Below, piece by piece: positions 9,354-18,187 of a DNA stretch of 64,000 bases. The position numbers and the translations under genes were made by a program. Each line of letters opens with the position of its first letter. The first letter of the stretch is position 1. The stretch is from Candidatus Enterococcus willemsii (GTDB lineage: Bacteria > Bacillota > Bacilli > Lactobacillales > Enterococcaceae): assembly GCF_009933335.1 (NCBI RefSeq), contig NZ_MAEL01000044.1, positions 1-64,000 on the forward strand, in the 5' to 3' direction. Below the pieces are notes generated by a model. It ran no database searches. It was not told the DNA's origin and was given only the letters and a program-made list of their open reading frames with translations.

Positions 9354-9358
9354 TGAAA

Positions 9359-9398
9359 ACAAGCATCGCCCTTTGGAGTGAAGGGGATGCTTGTTTTT
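9359..9398 (+). terminator. Rho-independent terminator
   Basis: AACAAGCATC pairs with GATGCTTGTT and is followed by a run of seven T, just after the DUF1456 gene. Confidence 0.85.
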
Positions 9399-9457
9399 TT
9401 GATATATTATTCATCGGATAAGTACCTTTCAAACTATTAGGTCTTTCACCCCAGCTC

Positions 9458-9601
9458 TCAATGACATATCAGTAAGTCTATTGTATCAAAAATTCCTGAT
9501 AAAACAGTATCTTCTATCTCTTCTTGAGCAATCACGACACTTTGAACTTGATTAATTGATTTAAATACATCGGTCGCTGAAATATTTACAATTACCTTCA
9601 A
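9458..9601 (-). pseudogene. Possible remnant reading frame, 47 codons
   Basis: A minus-strand frame that opens at a TTG after a stop codon and reads protein-like sequence (KVIVNISATDVF ... SVVIAQEEIEDTVL) before stopping. It has no recognisable ribosome site, sits directly downstream of the ROK gene and is too short for a known family. It could be the tail of a decayed gene or chance. Confidence 0.25.
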
Positions 9602-9624
9602 ATTTTAGAGTCTTTAAGTTGAGT

Positions 9625-10509
9625 TCATGTTTTAGTGAGCATATAATTCCTTACTGCACCAATTAAATTAGCTTCACTCTTAAATTGACAAGCTTCAATC
9701 GGTGAATGAGTAATAGCAATTGGGATTTTTTGATAAAATTTTTCTACCGCTTGAGATAACTTATTCATATACAATTCATTTTGACTAATGCCTCCACCAA
9801 TTAGAATTTTTTCTGGGTCAAGCATAATCTGGAAGTTAAATAATTGTGTTGCAAAATTATTAACATACTCGTCAAAACAATTTGACAGTTGTCGCTCACC
9901 GTCTTCAATTAATTGAAACACACGAGGGCCATCGATTTCTTCTCCATAAATACTAGACATTTTTGATACAAATTTTGGAATGCCCACTTGATTTCCTAAT
10001 ACCGCATCAAAACCAAATTGATTGATACTTTTTGTAAATATCAGCGAAAATTCTCCGGCATAGAGATGTGTCCCACGATAAATTTTTCCATTTTGAATAA
10101 TCGCACAACCCAAACCGGTACCCACAACTAAAACCAATGCATTCTTAATTCCTTTTAGCTTTCCCTGCCATAATTCTGCATATGCAGCACACCTTGCATC
10201 ATTTTCTATGATTACCGGTATACCTATTTTTTCAGATAGTTTATCCGCAAAATAAGTATTATTATTATATTGTAGAGCTCCTCCCTGAACAACATACCCT
10301 CTTTCAACATCTATTGTACCTGGGATGCTGATAGCACAACCAGATACATCAGAAAATCGATTCACGATATTTACTAGTTGAGACAGTAATTCTTGTTGAT
10401 TGTTTTGTGGCGTTAAACTTGTATCTAAATAAGCTAATTTATTTGTATGACAATCATAGCTACCAAATTTAATATAAGTTCCACCAATATCAATTGTCAC
10501 TAATTTCAT
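9625..10509 (-). CDS. ROK-family sugar kinase or regulator
   Basis: ROK family protein of 294 residues, likely phosphorylating a sugar or beta-glucoside. TIDIGGTYIKFG (~4-15) is the N-terminal phosphate-binding loop, VVGTGLGCAI (~130) the second, and EKILIGGGISQN (~245) the adenosine site. The Cys-rich zinc motif of many ROK glucokinases and repressors is absent, and there is no N-terminal HTH, so a kinase such as a beta-glucoside kinase is favoured. The start follows AAAAGGAGATTTTTTA. It lies 79 nt after the EIIC gene and is probably co-transcribed with it. Confidence 0.8.
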   Translation of the reverse strand: MKLVTIDIGGTYIKFGSYDCHTNKLAYLDTSLTPQNNQQELLSQLVNIVNRFSDVSGCAISIPGTIDVERGYVVQGGALQYNNNTYFADKLSEKIGIPVIIENDARCAAYAELWQGKLKGIKNALVLVVGTGLGCAIIQNGKIYRGTHLYAGEFSLIFTKSINQFGFDAVLGNQVGIPKFVSKMSSIYGEEIDGPRVFQLIEDGERQLSNCFDEYVNNFATQLFNFQIMLDPEKILIGGGISQNELYMNKLSQAVEKFYQKIPIAITHSPIEACQFKSEANLIGAVRNYMLTKT

Positions 10510-10588
10510 TAAAAAATCTCCTTTTTTATTTAAAATTATTTCATCTAACTTAACTATCACTATCAAGATTTTAGTTAAACAGTAACTA

Positions 10589-11905
10589 CTACATATTTTG
10601 AGAATTTTTTTCTTCCAGACCATCTTGTCGATCCAGTACCTTTACGAAAGGCAAATATACTGCGACCATTATTACCATACTAATCAATCGTAAGACCAAT
10701 CCTTGCCAACCCATAATGAAAAAACTAGAAATAAATTTAGGCACTGTCCAAATACTTGCCATACCTATTGCAATTGTCGGATCATAATGTGAAATGAAAC
10801 CTGAAATAGTACCAATATAACCAATAATAGCCGTTATACCTGTACTTAATAAAAAAGGAATGAGTAGGATTGGATTTAACATAATTGGTAAACCAAAAAT
10901 AACTGGCTCATTAATATTAAATACATTAGGAACAATAGAAACTTTAGCGAATGATCGATAACGTTTACTTTTCCCAAAAATTAAAATAGCTATTAATAAG
11001 CTCAAGGTGCTACCCACAGCATCATTATTTAAAAAACTGTTAACAATCATGATGTCCTTAAATGGTAACTCTGCTCCTGTTTGATATGCCTCTACATTGG
11101 CTAATGCCATATTCATTAAAATCGGTACCAATGCACTATTAATTGCATTTGGATGTATTCCAAAGAAGAACAAACCATTTGCAATAATGGTAATAAGAAT
11201 TAAAGCAGGTACCGAGCTCCCAATTTTAGTAATAGGATCTCCTATCACAACTTGCACTAAATTAAATATGTTTTCTACCGGCGTATAGCTCAAACCAATT
11301 CTAATAAATACAATCCCAGTTAGAATAATAATTGCTACAACTAAGGGTTCAAAGGATTGGCTAACCATAGGTGGCACACCTTCAGGCATACGAATTAATA
11401 ATTTTTTCTTTTGAGATAAATTTACATACACTCGAGCTATTAATAGCCCTAAAATAATTGCTACAAACATTCCTGAACTTCCTAGGTAATCATAGGATAA
11501 AGCAGGAATAGCTTCTTCACCTGCAATTATATGCTGGGGCATTAATGTAATAAAGGCCGCAGTTGATATAAAGGCTGCCATTAAGGGATTTGAACTTGAC
11601 TTATTTAAAAGCTTTGTGTAAGAATAGGGAATAGAAAAAGCAATTAGTAAGCCAATTATGTTTAATGTCCCTCCAAGTAAAGCATTAAAATGTTCGGACA
11701 ATCCTACATTATGAATCCATGCATTTACTGATGGTATTGGAAAATTAGATAGAATTGAGAATAGGGAAGCACCTAGCGTTAATGGCAAGGTGTACATCAA
11801 TCCACCTGAAATTGCTTGTATTGCTTTGTTAGAACCAAATTTTGTTGCAACTGGTAATACGCGTTGATCAATTATATTTTGAAATTTTTCGTAAGAACTA
11901 CTCAT
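10589..11905 (-). CDS. PTS EIIC component, cellobiose/lichenan type
   Basis: Membrane permease subunit of a Lac-family phosphotransferase system, 438 residues with about ten hydrophobic segments. GIHPNAINS and NEPVIFGLPIMLNP (~325) are EIIC sugar-site motifs. It would import a beta-glucoside such as cellobiose as its phosphate. No EIIA or EIIB gene lies in the window, so these must be supplied from elsewhere. The start is preceded by GAAAGGGCG and lies only 30 nt from the divergent regulator start. Confidence 0.88.
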   Translation of the reverse strand: MSSSYEKFQNIIDQRVLPVATKFGSNKAIQAISGGLMYTLPLTLGASLFSILSNFPIPSVNAWIHNVGLSEHFNALLGGTLNIIGLLIAFSIPYSYTKLLNKSSSNPLMAAFISTAAFITLMPQHIIAGEEAIPALSYDYLGSSGMFVAIILGLLIARVYVNLSQKKKLLIRMPEGVPPMVSQSFEPLVVAIIILTGIVFIRIGLSYTPVENIFNLVQVVIGDPITKIGSSVPALILITIIANGLFFFGIHPNAINSALVPILMNMALANVEAYQTGAELPFKDIMIVNSFLNNDAVGSTLSLLIAILIFGKSKRYRSFAKVSIVPNVFNINEPVIFGLPIMLNPILLIPFLLSTGITAIIGYIGTISGFISHYDPTIAIGMASIWTVPKFISSFFIMGWQGLVLRLISMVIMVAVYLPFVKVLDRQDGLEEKNSQNM

Positions 11906-11935
11906 TTTTATACGCCCTTTCTAATTGGAGGAATT

Positions 11936-12736
11936 ATGGATCCCATTACCAAACTTTACTCATATTTCAACACTGAAAATAGTCAATCGACTTACTATAA
12001 GCTGACTGAATTTGTTTTAGAAAATGTTAAACGCTTACCTGAGTTATCAATTTCAGATTTTGCTGAAGCAACCTTTGTGTCTAAGGCAACTATTACACGA
12101 TTTATTCATTTTATCGGTTTTGAAAATTATCATGAATTTAAAAAATACTTTCGTCGTCTAAATAGTAATTCTAGATTATCCTTTTTAAAACTAACTAATC
12201 ATGAAGTCAACCAAATTAAAGATTTCCCCGCTGATTTTTTACAACAATATACGCAACAAATTATTCAAGCCATCCAAGACACTGCACAAACGATGAATCT
12301 TGAAGAGATTGATTTACTAGTTCAAGCTGTGAATAAAGCTGAGCATGTTGCTTTTTTGGGATACAGTGACTCAAATATTATTGCAAAAGATATCCAACTT
12401 GGTTGCTTAGCAATCGGAAAGAAAATTGAAGTCGCTGAAAGCTCTGAAAAATTTTCAGACATTGTAACTCGTTTTTCTGAACAAGACTTAATTGTTATTT
12501 TGTCAAATTATGGAAATTTCTTTAACCATTACCAATCCTTTTACGATTTATTGTTAACTAAAAATATTCCCTTAGTTTTAGTTACACAAAACTATAGTTC
12601 AATGGATTCATTTCGTTTTCAGCAGACAATTTATCTAACCACAAAACGGCAATTAAACATTGGAAATTACCCTATGAGGATTTTTTCTGAATATTTTGTT
12701 CGTCGAATGATGTTTTATGAGAATACTACATTTTAA
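11936..12736 (+). CDS. MurR/RpiR-family transcriptional regulator
   Basis: Regulator of 266 residues with an N-terminal RpiR HTH domain (LPELSISDFAEATFVSKATITRF, ~28-50) and a SIS sugar-phosphate-binding domain (VAFLGYSDSN ~136; DLIVILSNYGNF ~180). It probably senses a phosphorylated sugar and controls the flanking EIIC-ROK and GH1 genes. The start follows TTGGAGGAATT. Its stop overlaps the stop of the convergent GH1 gene by 3 nt. Confidence 0.87.
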   Translation: MDPITKLYSYFNTENSQSTYYKLTEFVLENVKRLPELSISDFAEATFVSKATITRFIHFIGFENYHEFKKYFRRLNSNSRLSFLKLTNHEVNQIKDFPADFLQQYTQQIIQAIQDTAQTMNLEEIDLLVQAVNKAEHVAFLGYSDSNIIAKDIQLGCLAIGKKIEVAESSEKFSDIVTRFSEQDLIVILSNYGNFFNHYQSFYDLLLTKNIPLVLVTQNYSSMDSFRFQQTIYLTTKRQLNIGNYPMRIFSEYFVRRMMFYENTTF

Positions 12737-14109
12737 GAGTTAGCTTTGATGACCTTTTTGTAAAATTCAAAGCTATCTTTTTTATATCGTTTCATACTTC
12801 TTTCTTCAAAATTAGAACGATCCACGTATACCATCCCATAGCGTTTCTCCATGCCATCTCCTACACTCAATATGTCAATAAAAGACCATGGATTGAAAGA
12901 AATCACATTTACACCATCTTGAATGGCTAAAGCCATTTGTTCAATATGCTTATCTAAATATTCAATCCTTCTTACATCATGTACTTTTCCATCAATTAAT
13001 TCTTCTTCTTCTGACCAACCACATTCTGTAATAAGAATAGGAATATCTGCATAACGATTTAACAGTTGTCGCAAACCGTAGCGTAACCCAATAGGATCAA
13101 AATTCCATCCCCAATTAGTATAGCGTAAATCATTATCACGAATTCTTTCGATACGTCTAAAAATAAATTGTTCTGTATCATTAGTTGATTTTGCTTCAAC
13201 AATCGTTGTACAATACCAGTTTACCCCTAAGCAATTTGCACGACCAGACAACAATAGTTCTTGATCTCCTGAATATTGTTCAATGGTAATGTCTAATTTC
13301 TTTAGTTCATTTTCAAAATATATAGGAATTTTCCCTTTAAGCGCAACTTCCATTTGAGCAAACGAATAAAAATCCTCTAAATCCTTTGCTGCCATCACAT
13401 CAAATGATTTCCTACTGGCAGGTAATGTTGTTATATAGGAAACTGCCGGTCCAATTTTACTGTTTGGAAAACGAGTTTGGCACATTTTGAATACTTCTGC
13501 TTGCGCCAGCCACATGTGATAATTTGCTTGGAAGGCCTGCTCATATCTTTTTTTATCTGGTAAGTTTAAATCTATTCCTAACATATCTGGCGCAACAACC
13601 AATACAGCTTGTTCATTAATAGTTAACCAATACCGAACTTTGTCTCCAAATTCATCAAGTAAGCATTCCGCATATTTGACAAAATCTTTGATTGCATCTC
13701 TTGACACCCAACCACCATATTTTTCAATTAGTCCATACGGCTGATCAAAATGATACATCGTCACAATAGGTTCAATATTATTCTCTAACAATGCATCAAT
13801 TAATTGATGATAAAAGTTTAAGCCTGCTTTATTAGGTTCTTTTTCATCTCCATTTGGAAAAATTCTAGGCCAACTAATAGAAAAACGATAGCTTTTCAGT
13901 CCGAGCTCTTTCATTAATCCTATGTCCTCTTGCCAATGATGATAATGATCTACAGTTACTTTAGTATCTAATTGTTCCTTACTTTTCCTAAACGATCGGA
14001 TATCAGCAATTGACAAACCTTTTCCATCTTCGCGATATGCACCTTCGACTTGAAACGCACTTGTTGAAGCTCCCCATAAAAAGCCATTTGGTATTTTTTT
14101 ATAATCCAA
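12733..14109 (-). CDS. GH1 6-phospho-beta-glucosidase / beta-glucosidase
   Basis: Glycoside hydrolase family 1 enzyme of 458 residues, expected to cleave the phosphorylated beta-glucoside delivered by the EIIC. FLWGASTSAFQVEGA is the N-terminal family signature, LTINEQ (~170) holds the acid/base Glu, and ILITECGWSEEE (~360) holds the nucleophile Glu, in ITECG rather than the common TENG. The start is TTG: AAAAGGAGTGAAAGAA precedes TTG GAT TAT, whereas the upstream ATGs have no ribosome site. A cre site lies 39 nt upstream, predicting CcpA control. Confidence 0.88.
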   Translation of the reverse strand: MDYKKIPNGFLWGASTSAFQVEGAYREDGKGLSIADIRSFRKSKEQLDTKVTVDHYHHWQEDIGLMKELGLKSYRFSISWPRIFPNGDEKEPNKAGLNFYHQLIDALLENNIEPIVTMYHFDQPYGLIEKYGGWVSRDAIKDFVKYAECLLDEFGDKVRYWLTINEQAVLVVAPDMLGIDLNLPDKKRYEQAFQANYHMWLAQAEVFKMCQTRFPNSKIGPAVSYITTLPASRKSFDVMAAKDLEDFYSFAQMEVALKGKIPIYFENELKKLDITIEQYSGDQELLLSGRANCLGVNWYCTTIVEAKSTNDTEQFIFRRIERIRDNDLRYTNWGWNFDPIGLRYGLRQLLNRYADIPILITECGWSEEEELIDGKVHDVRRIEYLDKHIEQMALAIQDGVNVISFNPWSFIDILSVGDGMEKRYGMVYVDRSNFEERSMKRYKKDSFEFYKKVIKANS

Positions 14110-14147
14110 TTCTTTCACTCCTTTTAATTTGTATAAAACCATCATAA

Positions 14148-14162
14148 AGGTTGCGCTTTCAT
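14148..14162 (-). promoter_or_regulatory. cre (CcpA) site upstream of the GH1 gene
   Basis: On the minus strand ATGAAAGCGCAACCT fits WTGNAANCGNWNNCW at every defined position. It is placed just before a TATGAT box that could be the -10 element of the GH1 gene. Confidence 0.65.
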
Positions 14163-14179
14163 AATTGGTTGCATCATTC

Positions 14180-14226
14180 TAGTAACTAGTTTCAATACTA
14201 GTTACTCAGTTTCATATATATGAAAC
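14180..14226. promoter_or_regulatory. Two palindromes in the GH1 upstream region
   Basis: AGTAACTAG and CTAGTTACT form perfect 9-bp arms around 8 nt, directly followed by the 18-bp perfect palindrome GTTTCATATATATGAAAC. They lie 70-120 nt upstream of the GH1 TTG and are candidate operators for the RpiR protein. Assignment is by position only. Confidence 0.4.
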
Positions 14227-14266
14227 TTAATAAGTTATCTTCACAAATAAAAATTACATATAATCA

Positions 14267-14303
14267 AAAGAGTTGAAACATCACTTCATGTTTCAACTCT
14301 TTT
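14267..14303. terminator. Terminator of the secreted coiled-coil gene
   Basis: AAAAGAGTTGAAACAT pairs with ATGTTTCAACTCTTTT, with A/T runs on both sides, 3 nt after the stop codon at 14306. Confidence 0.9.
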
Positions 14304-14305
14304 CA

Positions 14306-15592
14306 TTATTGTTTGGCTGATCCGTTCCCATGTCCTGGACTATAATTTGCAGCTTCTGCTTCTGTGATTAAACTAAAGTTCCCTGGATTTTTAACTTGAC
14401 CATATGTTTTACCACTTTCCACTTTTAAGAATTTATAACCTGCGGGTGCTTGATACCATTCACCAACTAATGTCGGTGCTGATGGTGAACTAGCTGCATT
14501 TGAAGCATTATTTTGAGCTTGTTCCTCAGCTAATGCTTGCTGTTTAGCAGCTTCTTCTTTTTCACGTGCTGCTTTTTCAGCTGCCTCTCGCTCGGCTTTT
14601 TTCTTGGCTTCAGCGATTCGTTGGTCACTATTTGCTAAATATTCATCATAAATTGTTTGAAGTGATTTTGAATGTTTGGCTAAATCACCAGGTACATACG
14701 ATTCTAATTTTAATGATTTATTCAGTGTCTCACTGGTAGCTTTCAATTCTTTTTCTTCATCAGCAGTAAGGTCGCCTTCTGAAATTAAAGTATTTGTTGC
14801 TTTTACTAATTCTTTGGCCGATTTTTCATTGTCATTGAAATCTTGCTCGCTGTCTTTGTTTTTCTTTTCTAGACGCTCAATTAATGCAACTGAGTCTGTC
14901 TTTCTAGTTGTTACTTGCTCAAGATTATCTGCATCTTTGAGATATTTGGTATTTTCTTCTCGGTCTGTTTTTAATTCGTCTTTGTCACTTGTAGAGAGGT
15001 ATTTCGCTTTAGCGAGTGCCTCATTTGTGGTATTCGCTTCTTTTAATGTATCTATCAAAGCGACTAGTTTCTTTTGATTATCATCCATAGCTTTCGCTAA
15101 ATCGTCAATATCATTTGCCAATGTTCGAATAGGGTCTACTTTTTTTGCATCTTCTAAATCAGTGAGCGATTCCTTGAACACAGCTACTTTTTCCGTATCT
15201 TCCTTAACAATAAAGGGTTCTTGACTCTTTTCTTCTAGTGTTTCAAGTTCCTGTGCTAGCTGTTTATATTCCGTTTCTGCTACTTTTTCTTCTTTGTCAG
15301 CTAAACGTTTTTGTACATCTGCTAAATCTTGCTCTTCTTGTGCAAGCATCGCTTTTAAGGAACGCTTGGTTTCTTTTTGTTCTGCTTCTTCGATTTGTTG
15401 CAAGTTTTTCTCTAATAATGCAGCATCTTTTTGCGAAATAAATTCAGATTCTAAGGCGACATTTATTTGTTTTTCTTGTTTATCTTGCTGTTCATAAATT
15501 TCTTGATATGCAGTAGAATCCGCGTTAGTGGCCATTGTTCCCGCTGCTGTAAAAGCCAAAATAATTCCTAATAATTCACGTCTTAATTTCAT
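14306..15592 (-). CDS. Secreted coiled-coil protein with conserved C-terminal domain
   Basis: Protein of 428 residues with an N-terminal signal peptide (MKLRRELLGIILAFTAAG, cleavage probably after ATNA or nearby). About 300 residues of Glu/Lys/Gln-rich coiled coil follow, then a low-complexity linker (AAKQQALAEEQ ... NNASNAASSPSAPT). The ~55-residue C-terminal domain contains GYKFLKVESGKTYGQVKNPG and ends in SPGHGNGSAKQ. No LPXTG motif or lipobox, so it is released or held non-covalently. The start follows AGGGGGGATAAA. It is 10 nt downstream of a small membrane-protein gene and forms an operon with it. Function unknown. Confidence 0.7.
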   Translation of the reverse strand: MKLRRELLGIILAFTAAGTMATNADSTAYQEIYEQQDKQEKQINVALESEFISQKDAALLEKNLQQIEEAEQKETKRSLKAMLAQEEQDLADVQKRLADKEEKVAETEYKQLAQELETLEEKSQEPFIVKEDTEKVAVFKESLTDLEDAKKVDPIRTLANDIDDLAKAMDDNQKKLVALIDTLKEANTTNEALAKAKYLSTSDKDELKTDREENTKYLKDADNLEQVTTRKTDSVALIERLEKKNKDSEQDFNDNEKSAKELVKATNTLISEGDLTADEEKELKATSETLNKSLKLESYVPGDLAKHSKSLQTIYDEYLANSDQRIAEAKKKAEREAAEKAAREKEEAAKQQALAEEQAQNNASNAASSPSAPTLVGEWYQAPAGYKFLKVESGKTYGQVKNPGNFSLITEAEAANYSPGHGNGSAKQ

Positions 15593-15602
15593 TTTATCCC
15601 CC

Positions 15603-16094
15603 CTATGCTAATTCTTGTTGACGATTCTCAATAGAATCTAAATAATTCTTGAATGTCATCTCAGCTGTTCGATCCACTGGTTGGGCCGTTACATATTGAT
15701 AATAACTCGCGATTTCTGATATAAGTTGTTTTAAATATGTATTTGCTTCTTCATTCTTCGCATATTTAAATAGTTCATCTGCTTCATTTCCATAATGATT
15801 GGCTAACTGATAATCAATAAAAAACAATAGCTCTTTATTTTTAACTATTTCTTTTTCTTTACGCAAAAAACGTTGCAAACTTTGATAATTTTTGCTTTCA
15901 ACACGAGTGCGCATCGCATAGAAAATAGCTATCCCCATTGCAATTAAATAAAGGATAAATGGATTTATCCGAACAACATCTGCACTCACAAAAATACTCA
16001 CCGCAACCAACAATACTCCTGAAACAAGAACGACATTTCGATTATAGTGTCGATGCTTTTGATACATCGCCAAAATCGTTTGATACTCATTCAT
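15603..16094 (-). CDS. Small two-TM membrane protein
   Basis: Protein of 163 residues with two adjacent transmembrane segments (VVLVSGVLLVAVSIFVSA ~21-38 and FILYLIAMGIAIFYAM ~46-61) and a hydrophilic helical C-terminal half, probably cytoplasmic. No family recognised. The start follows AAAGGAGAGGTTAGT. It is the first gene of a two-gene operon with the secreted coiled-coil protein, so the two may act together at the envelope. Confidence 0.65.
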   Translation of the reverse strand: MNEYQTILAMYQKHRHYNRNVVLVSGVLLVAVSIFVSADVVRINPFILYLIAMGIAIFYAMRTRVESKNYQSLQRFLRKEKEIVKNKELLFFIDYQLANHYGNEADELFKYAKNEEANTYLKQLISEIASYYQYVTAQPVDRTAEMTFKNYLDSIENRQQELA

Positions 16095-16183
16095 ACTAAC
16101 CTCTCCTTTGTTTATTTTTCACTACTCATAATACCATTTTTTGAAACTTACTTATAGTAATTATTTAAAAAATTTCACAAAAA

Positions 16184-16216
16184 ATAAACCCACCTAAGTA
16201 AATTAAGTGGGTTTAT
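16184..16216 (-). terminator. Terminator of the oleate hydratase gene
   Basis: TAAACCCAC and GTGGGTTTA pair around a 15-nt loop, followed on the minus strand by a T-rich tract. Confidence 0.8.
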
Positions 16217-16227
16217 CTAACCAGTTA

Positions 16228-17997
16228 TTAAATTAAATGACTTTCTTTCAACAGTTCTAAAATCATGGTTCCTTCTGCTTTATTCAATGCTTTCTTTTCA
16301 AGCATTTTGACTATCCAAGGAACTTTAATTTCTGACAGTTTCTTTCCATCCATTAAACGTCCGGTGGAATTGAGCAAGGTGCGGATATCGTAAGCTGAAG
16401 CAAAAACTTCAGGTACACCACGGTCAACATCTAGCAAGGTGTAGACAGCTTCCATTGCTGTGCGGACCGAATATTCTGTAGTAAAAACCGTATCTCGTTC
16501 AGTTTCACTAAAGTTACCGATGAATGCCAAGTTTTTTGAGCCTTCTGGAACAACTAACGGACGGTCACCGTTAGCACGAGCCATAAAGTAAGACGTAATA
16601 TAGGGCATATAACATGGAATTGTATTTGCTGAATGTTGGGCTAACGCTGGTATTTCTTCCACAGGAACACCTAAATGATACAACCATTCTTGAGCAATTT
16701 CGCTACCAGAACATTCTGTGATTGATTTTTTGATGAAATTTCCTGGTTTATTAGATAATAACCCATATACCCAAACAACTAGTTTATCTTTCGGTTGTGC
16801 TTTAAAATGTGGTTGGCGATTGAGTGTGTAACTCATTAACCAATTGGAATCTTTGACAGTTACAATTCCTCCTGTTACCACTTTGCCAGCGTACGGGTCA
16901 CGTTTACTGATTTTTTCAATATAAGGTGCAATTTTGTCATCTAATGTTGTAATCGTTGCAGAAACAAACCAACTTTCTTCTGGTAAGTTTTCACAGAATT
17001 TTTCTGGTTTACCGAAAGCTTCATTTTCTGCGGCTAAATTTTTCCATAAACGCCAGCTCCCACCTAATTCGTTGGTGATTGGTGCTGGATGATCGTTGTC
17101 GCCATACGTGGTACTTTCAGTGATGCTGCCGTTGGTTACAAAGACTAAATCATTTTCAGTCAAAGGAATTGATTCTGCTTTGCCTGCAATTTCTACTTCC
17201 AATGCGCGAGCTACTAATTGGTTATCTTGATCAACCAAAACATTTTTGACGATAGTATCGTATTGGAAGTGGACACCTTTTTCTTCTAAATAGTTCACTA
17301 AAGGTAAGACTAGAGACTCGTATTGATTATATTTGGTAAATTTCAATGCAGATAAATCTGGCAAGCCATCGATATGATGGATAAAGCGCATGATGTAGCG
17401 ACGCATTTCCATTGCAGAATGCCATTTTTCAAATGCAAACATGGAGGACCAATAAATCCAGAAATTTGATTCAAAAAATTCATCCGAAAACACATCCGTA
17501 ATTTTTTTGTCTTGCAACTGGTCTTCTGCCGTTAAGAATAATTTCACAATTTCTTCTGAAGATTTATCAGACAATGTGAATTTACCATCTGTTGGAATAC
17601 GTTGACCACGATTCTCAATGACACGACAGTTAGATGAATTCGGATCTTCTTTATTCAACCAATAAAATTCATCCAACACCGATGCATCTTCTACTTCTAA
17701 TGATGGGATCGAACGGAATAAATCCCACAAACACTCGAAATGATTTTCCATTTCACGACCACCGCGAATGATAAATCCTCTTGTCGGATTCAAGATACCA
17801 TCCAAACTGCCACCAGCAATCGGTAATTCTTCAAGAATATGAATATTTTCCCCTTTCATTTGACCATCACGCACTAAAAAGGCAGCTGCGGCTAGTGATG
17901 CTAATCCTGCACCGACTAAATACGCTGATTTTTGGTCAACATTTTCAGGTTTTTTGGGACGCGCAAATGCTTCATAATTTCCATTACTTCTATACAT
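16228..17997 (-). CDS. ohyA: Oleate hydratase (MCRA family)
   Basis: FAD-dependent enzyme of 589 residues that hydrates the cis-9 double bond of unsaturated fatty acids to 10-hydroxy products, a detoxification route in Gram-positives; older name 67-kDa myosin-cross-reactive antigen. The start [18 protein letters not shown] is typical of the family. [17 protein letters not shown] is the FAD-binding Rossmann loop, and [16 protein letters not shown] is the next conserved block. Full length. The ATG is preceded by GAGGATGGTG; an upstream in-frame ATG has no ribosome site. Monocistronic; GAAACTGGTTTC, a small palindrome ~45 nt upstream, could be an operator. Confidence 0.95.
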   Translation of the reverse strand: MYRSNGNYEAFARPKKPENVDQKSAYLVGAGLASLAAAAFLVRDGQMKGENIHILEELPIAGGSLDGILNPTRGFIIRGGREMENHFECLWDLFRSIPSLEVEDASVLDEFYWLNKEDPNSSNCRVIENRGQRIPTDGKFTLSDKSSEEIVKLFLTAEDQLQDKKITDVFSDEFFESNFWIYWSSMFAFEKWHSAMEMRRYIMRFIHHIDGLPDLSALKFTKYNQYESLVLPLVNYLEEKGVHFQYDTIVKNVLVDQDNQLVARALEVEIAGKAESIPLTENDLVFVTNGSITESTTYGDNDHPAPITNELGGSWRLWKNLAAENEAFGKPEKFCENLPEESWFVSATITTLDDKIAPYIEKISKRDPYAGKVVTGGIVTVKDSNWLMSYTLNRQPHFKAQPKDKLVVWVYGLLSNKPGNFIKKSITECSGSEIAQEWLYHLGVPVEEIPALAQHSANTIPCYMPYITSYFMARANGDRPLVVPEGSKNLAFIGNFSETERDTVFTTEYSVRTAMEAVYTLLDVDRGVPEVFASAYDIRTLLNSTGRLMDGKKLSEIKVPWIVKMLEKKALNKAEGTMILELLKESHLI

Positions 17998-18138
17998 CAA
18001 AAACACCATCCTCATAGTTGTTATCTTACACTTCGCATTATGAAACTGGTTTCCTTTTTTTACAAATGAAAACCTAGTCCGAAATTGTCTTTTATGACAG
18101 ATATTGAAAAGTGTCTAGATTTGAGAATTTGGCTATAA

Positions 18139-18176
18139 AGAAAAAGCTGCAACCTCATTGAAGGCTCCAGCTTTTT
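18139..18176 (-). terminator. Terminator of the 5'-nucleotidase gene
   Basis: GAAAAAGCTG pairs with CAGCTTTTTC around an inner GC stem, 12 nt past the stop codon. Confidence 0.8.
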
Positions 18177-18187
18177 CATCATTTCAC

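Noticed and set aside
9187-9432. Minus-strand frame of 81 codons
   Set aside because: It runs through the terminator and the end of the DUF1456 gene, with no ribosome site.
14676-15077. Plus-strand frame of 133 codons
   Set aside because: Antisense to the coiled-coil gene; Ser/Phe-rich from reversed Lys/Glu codons.
18040-18051. cre site upstream of oleate hydratase
   Set aside because: GAAACTGGTTTC is palindromic but lacks the central CG required for CcpA.
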